Shown piece by piece: positions 1 through 6,371 of a stretch of DNA of 13,817 nt. Source of the stretch: Chloroflexota bacterium (GTDB lineage Bacteria > Chloroflexota > Anaerolineae > Anaerolineales > Anaerolineaceae); NCBI GenBank assembly GCA_023434145.1, contig JAEYTI010000127.1:1-13817 (forward strand), given 5' to 3'. The notes beneath the pieces are model-generated. The model was not told the origin of the DNA and did not search any database. It worked only from the letters and a program-made list of their open reading frames with translations. The translations under genes and the position numbers were made by a program. Position 1 is the stretch's first letter. Each line of letters opens with the position of its first letter.

Positions 1-65
1 ATCCACACCCTATCTTCTGGGACGATCCAGTGAAAAAGCCGCTGCGGCTGAGCAGTTATGAAATT

Positions 66-701
66 CTAGTACGAATCAAGTGCCCGCGGATCCGCGGGCA
101 CTTCTTTTCCCCCGATAGCCCGGTACGCGCCGTGCTCGGTGAACAGGAACTGGTGCAGCTTTGCCAGCGTGTTGTACACGCTCACCTGTTTGGCTACGCG
201 CAATACGCCTTCCTGCTCCTGCCGGTTCCGCGCTTCAAGTGTCTCCGGGGCAATTCCCGCGTCAGGGGTGGCTTCGAACGTGAGGGTATAGGGGGTGCCG
301 GGAACGTCCAGCCCGTACACCCAGCGAAAGATCGCCTCGGTGCGCGGCATATGAAAAGTCGAGGTGATAATGTGCAGCTGCCGCAGCCCGCGCGGTTCGC
401 AGTGCAGCATGCGCGAGAAGTAGGCGTTGCCGATCGTATCGTACGAGCTGGCTTCGAGCAAGATTCTTTCCGGCGGGATACCCTTTTCGATCAGGTATGC
501 TGCTCCGATCACCGATTCCAGCATGGGGAAACCGTTTTGATCGAGCGGCGGCGGTTTGTGGGTCGTTCCCGCGGAGAGCGGCATCAGCCACTCGTCATGG
601 TAGAACGTCAGGGCGCGGTCGAAGCGCAGTCGCACCCACTCGGGCAGCGCACCGTCCGGGGTCAATCCTCCGCCGGGGATAAGGATGGCCTGTCGTTCCA
701 A
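66..701 (-). CDS. YdcF/DUF218-family protein (211 aa)
   Basis: Small soluble protein of the DUF218 (YdcF/SanA/ElyC) superfamily, whose members have mostly unknown or envelope-related roles. Family marks in order: an N-terminal strand with a Gly run (AILIPGGG, residues 5-12); a strand with Ser/Thr (LMPLSAGTT, 39-47); an E-x-x-x-G helix near 62-66; the signature EASSYDTIGNA (83-93); and ITSTFHMPRTEAIF (112-125), which matches the usual 'TS.yH..RA' end motif. I see no signal peptide or TM helix, unlike SanA/ElyC, so it is probably cytosolic and closer to YdcF. Its ATG lies inside the 3' end of the preceding glycosyltransferase gene (40-bp overlap), which implies translational coupling and makes it the last gene of the operon. 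The family call is firm, but the reaction and substrate are unknown. Confidence 0.85.
   Translation of the reverse strand: MERQAILIPGGGLTPDGALPEWVRLRFDRALTFYHDEWLMPLSAGTTHKPPPLDQNGFPMLESVIGAAYLIEKGIPPERILLEASSYDTIGNAYFSRMLHCEPRGLRQLHIITSTFHMPRTEAIFRWVYGLDVPGTPYTLTFEATPDAGIAPETLEARNRQEQEGVLRVAKQVSVYNTLAKLHQFLFTEHGAYRAIGGKEVPADPRALDSY
78..103. terminator. 26-bp perfect palindrome, possible shared terminator
   Basis: The sequence from 78 to 103 is its own reverse complement, GC-rich with AAG/CTT ends and a GGATCC centre. It lies inside the last codons of the YdcF-family gene. On the plus strand it is followed by CTTCTTTTCC, a weak T tract. On the minus strand the following bases are not T-rich. 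It could end transcription of a plus-strand gene left of the window while also slowing the minus-strand operon. A perfect palindrome has no free loop, so the folded form would open a few central pairs. Confidence 0.4.
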
Positions 702-1951
702 TGGGTCACCGCCTCGTAAAATGCCTGTATTTTTTCGCGCACCACGCCAATCTCGGCGCGCTCGCGCACGATCCGCGCGTTGATCTCCGCCGCACGCGCG
801 CGCAGGTTGGGGGTTTCGAGCGCCAGTAGTATGGCTTCCGCCAGGGCCTGGGGCTTATCTGGTTCCACCAGCAGGCCGTTGACCCCTGGTGTAATCCACT
901 CGCGGATGGATTCGATATCTCCGGCGATAGGGAACGCGCCTAGCGCCATTGCTTCGAGCAGCGAGTTGGGTGTGCCATCGTGCTGGCTGATCGAGACCGT
1001 CACAGCAGCGCGAGCAAACAACTCCCAAAGCTCGGCTTGCGGCATATGCGGGAGCAGTTCTACCTTGCTGCGCAGGTTGTAGCGGTCGAGCATCTGTAGT
1101 GCCTCGCGCTGACCTGCCATCGCCGCGCAAGCAAAGCGCAGGTTCGAAATGCTAAGCCGATGTTCTCCCGGCGTCAGCCGCTCCTCTCCGAGAGAGAGTC
1201 GCTCCAGCACCAGTGGGATCGATGCGAAGAAGGTATCCTGCCGGACCGAACCGGTGCGAAACCCGCGCGGATTGATCACCAGCGGCGCGGCATCCGGCCG
1301 GTTCTCCATCCGCCCCTGCATCCGCGCCTTTACCGCCGCGATCTCGTTCAGATCCAAACCGCCGCTGCCGGGAACCACCAGCGCCGGTTTGTCTTCATCA
1401 AAGCCCCAGGCGCGGGCCAGGCGCACGTCGCGGGCGGCATCGGTCATCAAGCCATCCGCGCGGGCCAGCGTGCGCCGGGTGAGCTTCGCCATCGCCGAGG
1501 AGCCGTTGGCGTGCAGGGTAAGATCATTGCCCCAGATAGAAACGATCAGCGGCACGCCGGGGGGCGTATAGGAGGCCAGAAATCCCTCGTAGGGGATGCG
1601 CAGCGCGTGAACGAGATCCGGCTGGATGCGCTCCACCAGCCAGCGCAGGCGCGGGCCGTAGGTTCTGAGAGTCAGCGGGCCAAGACGGTAGCGCGCCCCA
1701 AGCAGCAGCGGGCGGAAAGCCGAGACAATCTTCCGCGCCCCGCTGCGGTTGGCTGGCGCATTCCCCGCCCCTGCCCCCGAACCGGCGTACTGGGCAAAGG
1801 CGACGGGCAAGCACACATCCGCCTCCACACCCTCTACCGGCGCGCTGGGGAAGGTGCTGATGAGCGTGGTCTGGTGGCCCAGGTCTGCCAGCACGCGCAC
1901 CCACCGCCGGGTGATGGGAGAACGCCCATCGGCGACGAGAACTATGCGCAT
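662..1951 (-). CDS. GT4-family glycosyltransferase (429 aa)
   Basis: GT-B fold, GT4-type retaining glycosyltransferase that transfers a sugar from a nucleotide-sugar donor; the acceptor cannot be read from sequence. The N-terminal Rossmann domain opens with MRIVLVADGRSPITRRW (1-17). PDLVHALRIPYEGF (111-124) and the VSIWGNDLTLHA stretch (137-148) follow, as is common in this group. The C-terminal donor domain has ELLPHMPQAELWELFARA (298-315) and then GTPNSLLEAMALGAFPIAGDIESIREWI (326-353), which holds the E-x7-E-type donor-binding region, with GVNGLLVEPDK after it (356-366). The ATG start is supported by the canonical N-terminus. However, only one base separates it from the end of the inserted repeat element, and no Shine-Dalgarno sequence precedes it. 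It overlaps the YdcF-family gene downstream. Its role in envelope or exopolysaccharide synthesis is inferred from pairing with a second glycosyltransferase. Confidence 0.9.
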   Translation of the reverse strand: MRIVLVADGRSPITRRWVRVLADLGHQTTLISTFPSAPVEGVEADVCLPVAFAQYAGSGAGAGNAPANRSGARKIVSAFRPLLLGARYRLGPLTLRTYGPRLRWLVERIQPDLVHALRIPYEGFLASYTPPGVPLIVSIWGNDLTLHANGSSAMAKLTRRTLARADGLMTDAARDVRLARAWGFDEDKPALVVPGSGGLDLNEIAAVKARMQGRMENRPDAAPLVINPRGFRTGSVRQDTFFASIPLVLERLSLGEERLTPGEHRLSISNLRFACAAMAGQREALQMLDRYNLRSKVELLPHMPQAELWELFARAAVTVSISQHDGTPNSLLEAMALGAFPIAGDIESIREWITPGVNGLLVEPDKPQALAEAILLALETPNLRARAAEINARIVRERAEIGVVREKIQAFYEAVTHWNDRPSLSPAED

Positions 1952-1959
1952 AAGAGTTT

Positions 1960-1995
1960 AACCGCAGAGGGCGCAGAGAAACGCAGAGAAAAGAA
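1960..1995 (+). repeat. Left inverted-repeat arm of the GxxExxY element
   Basis: Starts AACCGCAGAG and contains three CGCAGAG heptamers at 1963-1969, 1972-1978 and 1982-1988 (offsets 9 and 10 bp), then AAAGAA. It is preceded by AAGAGTTT. It is the inverted partner of 2458-2493. It occupies the space where the leader and ribosome-binding site of the 662-1951 glycosyltransferase gene would be expected. Confidence 0.9.
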
Positions 1996-2021
1996 AATTA
2001 TGATGCGAGAGCGCATTTTAA

Positions 2022-2447
2022 TCATCGGTATGATTGGCGATAACGCGACTGTTCAGGGAGGCCATTTACAAAACGAAAAACGCCTTTATGAAGGATATCG
2101 ACATTGAAATTAATTAACAGACCCAATTTGCAGCCGGTTAATTTTAGATAGTTTAGCATCTGCGCTTCGTGTAATGCCAAAATTTCCTGCACGGATTTCA
2201 GTTCAACCACCACAAGATCCTTCACCAGAAAATCCAACCGAAAACCTATCTCCATGCATTGTCCTTTATAAACTACTGGAATCTGTTTCTCCTTTTTATA
2301 CGATATCCTTCGCAAAGACAGTTCATAAGCAAGCGCGGAGGAATATACACTTTCTAACAATCCGGGGCCTAATGCCCGATGCACCTCAATTGCTGCCCCA
2401 ATCACGAGACCCGAAACAATATTTTCTTGAATTTCATCTCTATTCAT
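2022..2447 (-). CDS. GxxExxY protein, PD-(D/E)XK nuclease-like (141 aa)
   Basis: Member of the GxxExxY family, grouped with the PD-(D/E)XK nuclease superfamily (PDDEXK_3). Its biochemical role is not established. The defining motif is GLLESVY (residues 29-35), preceded by the amphipathic start VSGLVIGAAIEVHRALGPG. The nuclease-like core is RLDFLVKDLVVVELKS (70-85), with candidate metal ligands D72, E82 and catalytic K84. A helix, HEAQMLNYLKLTG (93-105), carries the conserved Gln (Q96) and Tyr (Y100), followed by GLLINF (109-114). Length is typical of the family and the frame looks intact, so it may be active. The ATG lies 6 nt after the TGA of the upstream glycosyltransferase; only a weak purine-rich stretch (GAGAAAAC) could act as ribosome-binding site. 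It is the only gene inside the inverted-repeat element and is AT-rich relative to its neighbours. Confidence 0.9.
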   Translation of the reverse strand: MNRDEIQENIVSGLVIGAAIEVHRALGPGLLESVYSSALAYELSLRRISYKKEKQIPVVYKGQCMEIGFRLDFLVKDLVVVELKSVQEILALHEAQMLNYLKLTGCKLGLLINFNVDILHKGVFRFVNGLPEQSRYRQSYR

Positions 2448-2453
2448 GTTTTC

Positions 2454-3593
2454 TCAATTCTTTTCTCTGCGTTTCTCTGCGTACTCTGCGGTTGCACTCT
2501 TCACCACCTCTGCAAACACACCAACCATGCGGTCGATATTCACCTCTTCATCTACAATCCGGAACGACTCTGCCCCCATCCTTCTTAGCCTGCCCGCATC
2601 CGACAGCGCATCTTTCAGGCGCTTCACCAGCGCCCCTTCATCCCCCGGCGGGACCACCCACCCATTCCCCGCACGCACCAGGTCGCCCTGCGTACCGTCG
2701 GCTTCGGCCACCAGCACCGGCAGGCCCCGGCTCATCGCCTGCTGGATCGCCAGCCCGCCCGTGCCGGGCAGCACAAACAGATCCGCGGCGGCGTAGAACG
2801 GCTCCAGGTCTGCTCCGGTCTTGGCCCCCACAAAGCGCGCGGAAGGGTAAACCGCCCGGGCAGCCGCCTCGAATGCCGCCCGCTCTGGGCCGTCGCCGAC
2901 AATCGTTACGCCGGGACGCAATGGCTCGGGCAGCGCGGCGCAGGCCCGCAGCAGCGAGTCGACTCGCTTGCGCGCCTGCAAGCGGCCCACGAACAGCACC
3001 TCCGGGCGGCCTTCGCGGAAATGCGCCGGGCGTTCGGGCGGCGGGCCGCTCGGTCGCGGCGTGGCAGCATTGGGCGCAACAAAAATGCGCTCCGCGGGAA
3101 AACCCGCCGCGACAAACTGCTCCGCGCCGTTCTGCGAGTAGGAGATCAGCGCGTCAAATCCCAAGAGATGCCGGTCGCGCCAACCAGAGAGCAGCCGCTC
3201 GGGCAGATTCCGCCCAGGCGGCGCGCCAAGGCCCCAGCCGATCACCGGCCTGCCGCGGCGGTGCATCCAGCGCCGGGCAGCAGCAATGGATAAATTGCGC
3301 GGGTTGGCCTCTGTGATTAGCACGTCTGGCTGCCAGCGCTCCAGCCAATCGGTCAGCCCTGGCTGCCAGTACAACAACAGCGGGCCGCGCCCAACATGCC
3401 GGTTAACCGCGCGGGCGTGCCTTGCCAGCCGCAGTGTACCCACCTCGCCCAGCGCTTCTCCGGGCAGCGGATCACCGGAAAAGACTTCCAGCCCGCCGTC
3501 AAAAGCTGCCGCCAGCGCGTCAAAAAAAACCGCCCGGTACGCCGGGAAAACACGTTGTTGAAGCCCCAGTCGCAGCGTAAGGCCCCCGCTCAC
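2454..3593 (-). CDS. GT4-family glycosyltransferase with repeat-encoded C-terminus (379 aa)
   Basis: Second GT-B glycosyltransferase of the operon. The N-terminal acceptor domain includes RVFPAYRAVFFDAL (14-27) and PDVLITEANPRNLS (89-102). The C-terminal donor domain starts at EVLFVGRLQARKRVDSLLRA (198-217), then TIVGDGPERAAFE (230-242), ARFVGAKTGADLEPFYAAADLFVLP (252-276), GGLAIQQAMSRGLPVL (279-294) and GNGWVVPPGD (309-318). The second donor-binding Glu region reads AIQQAMSRG in place of the common 'E' motif, a divergence seen in some GT4 enzymes. The start is GTG (3593), with AAGGA overlapping the TAA of sbcC 9 bp upstream, so it is coupled to sbcC. The last residues (TAEYAEKRREKN) are encoded by the inverted-repeat arm, so the native C-terminus was probably replaced or extended. 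Acceptor and product are unknown. Confidence 0.88.
   Translation of the reverse strand: MSGGLTLRLGLQQRVFPAYRAVFFDALAAAFDGGLEVFSGDPLPGEALGEVGTLRLARHARAVNRHVGRGPLLLYWQPGLTDWLERWQPDVLITEANPRNLSIAAARRWMHRRGRPVIGWGLGAPPGRNLPERLLSGWRDRHLLGFDALISYSQNGAEQFVAAGFPAERIFVAPNAATPRPSGPPPERPAHFREGRPEVLFVGRLQARKRVDSLLRACAALPEPLRPGVTIVGDGPERAAFEAAARAVYPSARFVGAKTGADLEPFYAAADLFVLPGTGGLAIQQAMSRGLPVLVAEADGTQGDLVRAGNGWVVPPGDEGALVKRLKDALSDAGRLRRMGAESFRIVDEEVNIDRMVGVFAEVVKSATAEYAEKRREKN
2458..2493 (-). repeat. Right inverted-repeat arm of the GxxExxY element
   Basis: Reverse complement of the left arm with 2 differences (TA for GG after the first heptamer). It contains three CTCTGCG heptamers at 2465-2471, 2475-2481 and 2484-2490. 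It is read as codons for TAEYAEKRREK at the end of the 2454-3593 glycosyltransferase and stays open until the TGA just inside the element. Confidence 0.9.
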
Positions 3594-3602
3594 AACGGCT
3601 CC

Positions 3603-6164
3603 TTACACCATCACCGTCACGCGCGAGCCGGTGGGGGTCTTTTCCACCTCGATACGCGCGGGGAAAGCCTCTTTCAGCTCTTCCATGTGCGTAATAACAA
3701 TAATCTTGGCAAATTCAGGCCGCACCATATTGATCGCCTCGATCAGCCGCTGCCGGCCGTCTGCGTCCTGCGAGCCAAAGCCTTCATCGATCACCAGCGT
3801 TTGCAGGCGCGCCCCGGCACGCTGCGCCAGCACCCGCGAGAGCGCCAATCGGATGGCAAAGTTGACCCGGAAAGCCTCACCGCCCGAGAATAGCTCGTAT
3901 TCACGCGGGCCGGCGGCATCGGAGATGATGATATCGAGCGTTTCGCGCCGGTCATCGCGATTTTTGTCCTTGTACGATCGCTGCGTCTCAAACCGCACCG
4001 ACATGGTGCCGTTGGATATGCGGTCGAGCAGGTCGTTGGCATGCGTTTCGATCTCTGGCAGCGCCTGTTCGATCAGCAGCGCGGGTACGCCATCCTTCGA
4101 GAAGGCGCGTTCCAGTGTTTTGAGCCGCCCCACCTGCGTGGCCAGCGTCTCACGCCGGTTCGAGAGCTTGGCGCGCCGCTCGCGCTGCGTATCGAGCACG
4201 GCGACGAGCTGGCGATGCATGCCAACCTCCTGGTTCAGTTTATTCTCGCTTTCCTGAAGGTCGAACATCTCGCGCTCAGCGGCATTCACGTCGGGCATGG
4301 CTGCGGATTCGCGCTCGTAGCGCTCGCGAGCATCCTGGTAGGCCTGCTCTTGCTCTGCCAGCTTCGCCGCTTCCTGGGCAATCTGCCCTTCCAGCCCGCC
4401 AATCTGCCGCTCCAGCGGGGCCAGAGCCGCGCGGGCCGATTCGATCGCCCGCAGCGCCGCCTCGGTATTGCGCCCTTCCATTTCCGCTTTCCGTACGGCA
4501 TCATGGGCAGCCGAGTCGTAACCCAGCGCCTTCGACTGCGCGTCGATCTCGGCAAGCTGCGCGCGCGCTTCGTGCGCAAAATCTTCCGCGCTCAGCATCG
4601 CTGTGATAACCACCAGGCGTGCTGCGCCGCCGGCCTGCCACGCCTGCACCGCGGTCGCGATACGCGCCCGCTCGCCATCCAGCCGGTCCACTTTGCGCAC
4701 CATATCACGCAGCTCCGTCTCGATGCGGCCCAGCCCATTGATCTGCACTTGCAGCTCGCGCACTCTTGCCTCGGCCTGCGTTTGCAGTTCCAGGTTTCCG
4801 CGGTAACGGTCGCCCATCTCTTTGCCCTCGCCTTGCAGCGATAAGATCAGCTTTTCACGCTCTTCGGGCGACATGGGCTGCCCGCACAGCGGACACAGCG
4901 CGCCCTCCACCTGGTTCAAGCGGGTGATGCGTTCCTTCAGCGCCGCCATTGCCTCGCGCAGCGCGCCATTTTCCACTTTCGATTCCGCTGCCCGGCCTTG
5001 CACCTCGTGCAGGTCCGCCTCCAACTGCGCCCGACCGGCGGCCTGCTGCTCCAACCGCTCCAGCGCTTCCGCCAGCTCGCGGTGCTGCGCCTCCAGCTCG
5101 GGCAGGCGGGCCTGCTCTTGCAGAACCGCCATCTCTTGCTGGAACAGTGTGCGGCGCTCCTGATCCAGCCGGGTAGCCTCGGTGGCAATGGTAGTCAGCG
5201 GACCAGCCCGGCGGGCTTCCACCTCGCGGAAGTTTGCGGCCACCCCATCCCAACGTTCCAACTCAGCGCGCAGATCCAGCCAACGGCGATGCGCGGCCAC
5301 AGCCTCAGCCTCGCCTGCCAGCACTTGCTCATAACGCTCACACTCCTCCACCAGCCCGCGCAGCTCATCTTGCTGGCGGTCAAAACGGCGGCGCGCCTCC
5401 TGGGTCGATCCCGCCAGCACTTCCACCAGCCGCCGCTGTTCCTCAAAGATCGCCGCCTGGCGGCGCATTAAATCCAGGCCCTGCTCGCGCGCCTTCCGGA
5501 GCTGCCCCACCTGCTCTAACCGGGCAACTGCCTCTGCCAGCTTTGCCTTACGCTGCGCTTCCTGTGATAGTTCCTGGTCGATCTCCTCCAACTGCGCGTC
5601 GACCGACTTCAACTCCATCTCCACGGCCTTACGGCGTTCGGCCGCATTCGCGCGGTAGGTCTCCCACACCTCTAAGCCGAGGATCGAGGAGAGAACGCGC
5701 TTGCGGTCGCCGGGGCGCTGCTGGGCGAACTGGTCCGCGCGCCCTTGCAGCAGGAATGAAGCGTTGATGAACGTGTCGTAATCCATTCGCAGCGTGCCTT
5801 GTATGCGCGCTTCCGTCTCGCGAATGCTTTTCTCTGTCAGCGGTTTCCAGTTGCCTTCTTCTGTGCAGATGAAGAACTCGAGCATGGCGGTCTTATCACG
5901 CGGCTTCGAGCGCTGCACGCGGTACAGGTTATTCTCATAGCGAAAATCAAACACCACCTCGGCGGCGCTGGCATGGCTGTTGATGACGGAATCGTCGCGG
6001 CGGCGCGCCTGCCCAAACAGCGACCAGGTGATCGCATCCAGCAGCGAGGATTTACCCGCGCCGTTTGAGCCCGAAATGCACGCCAGATCGAAGGAGGTGA
6101 AGTCCAGGTCGACCGCTTCCTGGTAAGATAAAAAGCCTGATAAATGAAGGTTTACTGGAATCAT
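3603..6164 (-). CDS. sbcC: SbcC/Rad50-type ATPase (853 aa)
   Basis: ABC-type ATPase subunit of the SbcCD/Rad50-Mre11 complex, which processes DNA ends and hairpins together with the SbcD/Mre11 nuclease. Walker A is GSNGAGKS (32-39). The Q-loop is in FLLQGRADQF (137-146). A long coiled coil (about 175-700) is split by the zinc hook CPLC (424-427). The signature is FSGGE (759-763), Walker B/D-loop LVIDEGFGSQD (790-800) and the H-loop is ITH (824-826). All catalytic parts are present. The ATG is fixed by the family N-terminus (MIPVNLHLSGFLSY). At 853 residues it is shorter than E. coli SbcC and similar to Rad50-like forms. No sbcD/mre11 gene lies beside it: upstream is a divergent solute-binding gene and downstream is a glycosyltransferase, so its partner must be elsewhere. 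It is the first gene of the minus-strand operon. Confidence 0.95.
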   Translation of the reverse strand: MIPVNLHLSGFLSYQEAVDLDFTSFDLACISGSNGAGKSSLLDAITWSLFGQARRRDDSVINSHASAAEVVFDFRYENNLYRVQRSKPRDKTAMLEFFICTEEGNWKPLTEKSIRETEARIQGTLRMDYDTFINASFLLQGRADQFAQQRPGDRKRVLSSILGLEVWETYRANAAERRKAVEMELKSVDAQLEEIDQELSQEAQRKAKLAEAVARLEQVGQLRKAREQGLDLMRRQAAIFEEQRRLVEVLAGSTQEARRRFDRQQDELRGLVEECERYEQVLAGEAEAVAAHRRWLDLRAELERWDGVAANFREVEARRAGPLTTIATEATRLDQERRTLFQQEMAVLQEQARLPELEAQHRELAEALERLEQQAAGRAQLEADLHEVQGRAAESKVENGALREAMAALKERITRLNQVEGALCPLCGQPMSPEEREKLILSLQGEGKEMGDRYRGNLELQTQAEARVRELQVQINGLGRIETELRDMVRKVDRLDGERARIATAVQAWQAGGAARLVVITAMLSAEDFAHEARAQLAEIDAQSKALGYDSAAHDAVRKAEMEGRNTEAALRAIESARAALAPLERQIGGLEGQIAQEAAKLAEQEQAYQDARERYERESAAMPDVNAAEREMFDLQESENKLNQEVGMHRQLVAVLDTQRERRAKLSNRRETLATQVGRLKTLERAFSKDGVPALLIEQALPEIETHANDLLDRISNGTMSVRFETQRSYKDKNRDDRRETLDIIISDAAGPREYELFSGGEAFRVNFAIRLALSRVLAQRAGARLQTLVIDEGFGSQDADGRQRLIEAINMVRPEFAKIIVITHMEELKEAFPARIEVEKTPTGSRVTVMV

Positions 6165-6173
6165 ACGAGGTTT

Positions 6174-6182
6174 ATTTTATCA
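6174..6182 (-). promoter_or_regulatory. Extended -10 promoter candidate for sbcC
   Basis: On the minus strand, TGATAAAAT (extended -10, TG-N-TAAAAT) ends 9 nt before the sbcC ATG. No good -35 hexamer is visible. If used, the transcript would begin at or within a few bases of the ATG. That agrees with the lack of a Shine-Dalgarno sequence (only AAACCTCGT precedes it) and suggests a leaderless mRNA. Confidence 0.35.
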
Positions 6183-6267
6183 CATGGCGGGCAGCGCCCC
6201 CGGTGCGCCAGCCCATTGCGGAGATGCTGCCAAAGTGCAGTTTTCATAAATTCGAGCCCCAAATTCT

Positions 6268-6297
6268 TTGCATCCGCCGCTGGTTATGTTGTACAAT
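6268..6297 (+). promoter_or_regulatory. Sigma70-type promoter for the solute-binding gene
   Basis: TTGCAT (6268-6273), an 18-bp spacer and TACAAT (6292-6297) on the plus strand give a reasonable housekeeping promoter about 75 bp upstream of the GTG at 6372. It would drive the two-gene plus-strand operon. Found by eye from hexamer matches only. Confidence 0.5.
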
Positions 6298-6371
6298 ACC
6301 AACAGTTTATTTGATAGGCAGAATCTGAACTTAACAAGCACGACAAAGCAGCCTTACAGGAATCGCGCTTC

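Larger units (their letters stand above)
1952..2501. mobile_element. GxxExxY-carrying inverted-repeat element
   Basis: A ~550-bp unit with a single gene (GxxExxY, minus strand) between two inverted 36-bp arms at 1960-1995 and 2458-2493. The arms match at all but 2 positions and share the outer hexamer AAGAGT (1952-1957 and its complement at 2496-2501). The interior is visibly AT-rich compared with the GC-rich glycosyltransferase genes on either side, a sign of foreign origin. No transposase is present and I could not identify a clear target-site duplication. It separates two same-strand glycosyltransferase genes of what looks like one operon. Calling it mobile is an inference from the inverted ends, the atypical composition and a related second copy at 10157-10274. 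Confidence 0.7.

Noticed and set aside
1..77. Possible 3' end of a plus-strand gene at the left edge
   Set aside because: One frame closes at 61 and another remains open far into the antisense of the YdcF-family gene; too short to support a gene call.
1952..2501. CRISPR-like array because of the repeated CGCAGAG units
   Set aside because: Units are 7 bp with 2-3 bp gaps and occur in inverted arms; there are no spacers of CRISPR length and no cas genes.
1952..2501. Target-site duplication at the element borders
   Set aside because: No convincing direct repeat flanks the element; TTAA is present on the left but reads TTGC on the right, and it may belong to the repeat itself.
2174..3316. Long plus-strand open frame, Pro/Ala/Arg-rich
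   Set aside because: Antisense of the GxxExxY and glycosyltransferase genes; low-complexity composition from GC-rich opposite-strand codons and no domain.
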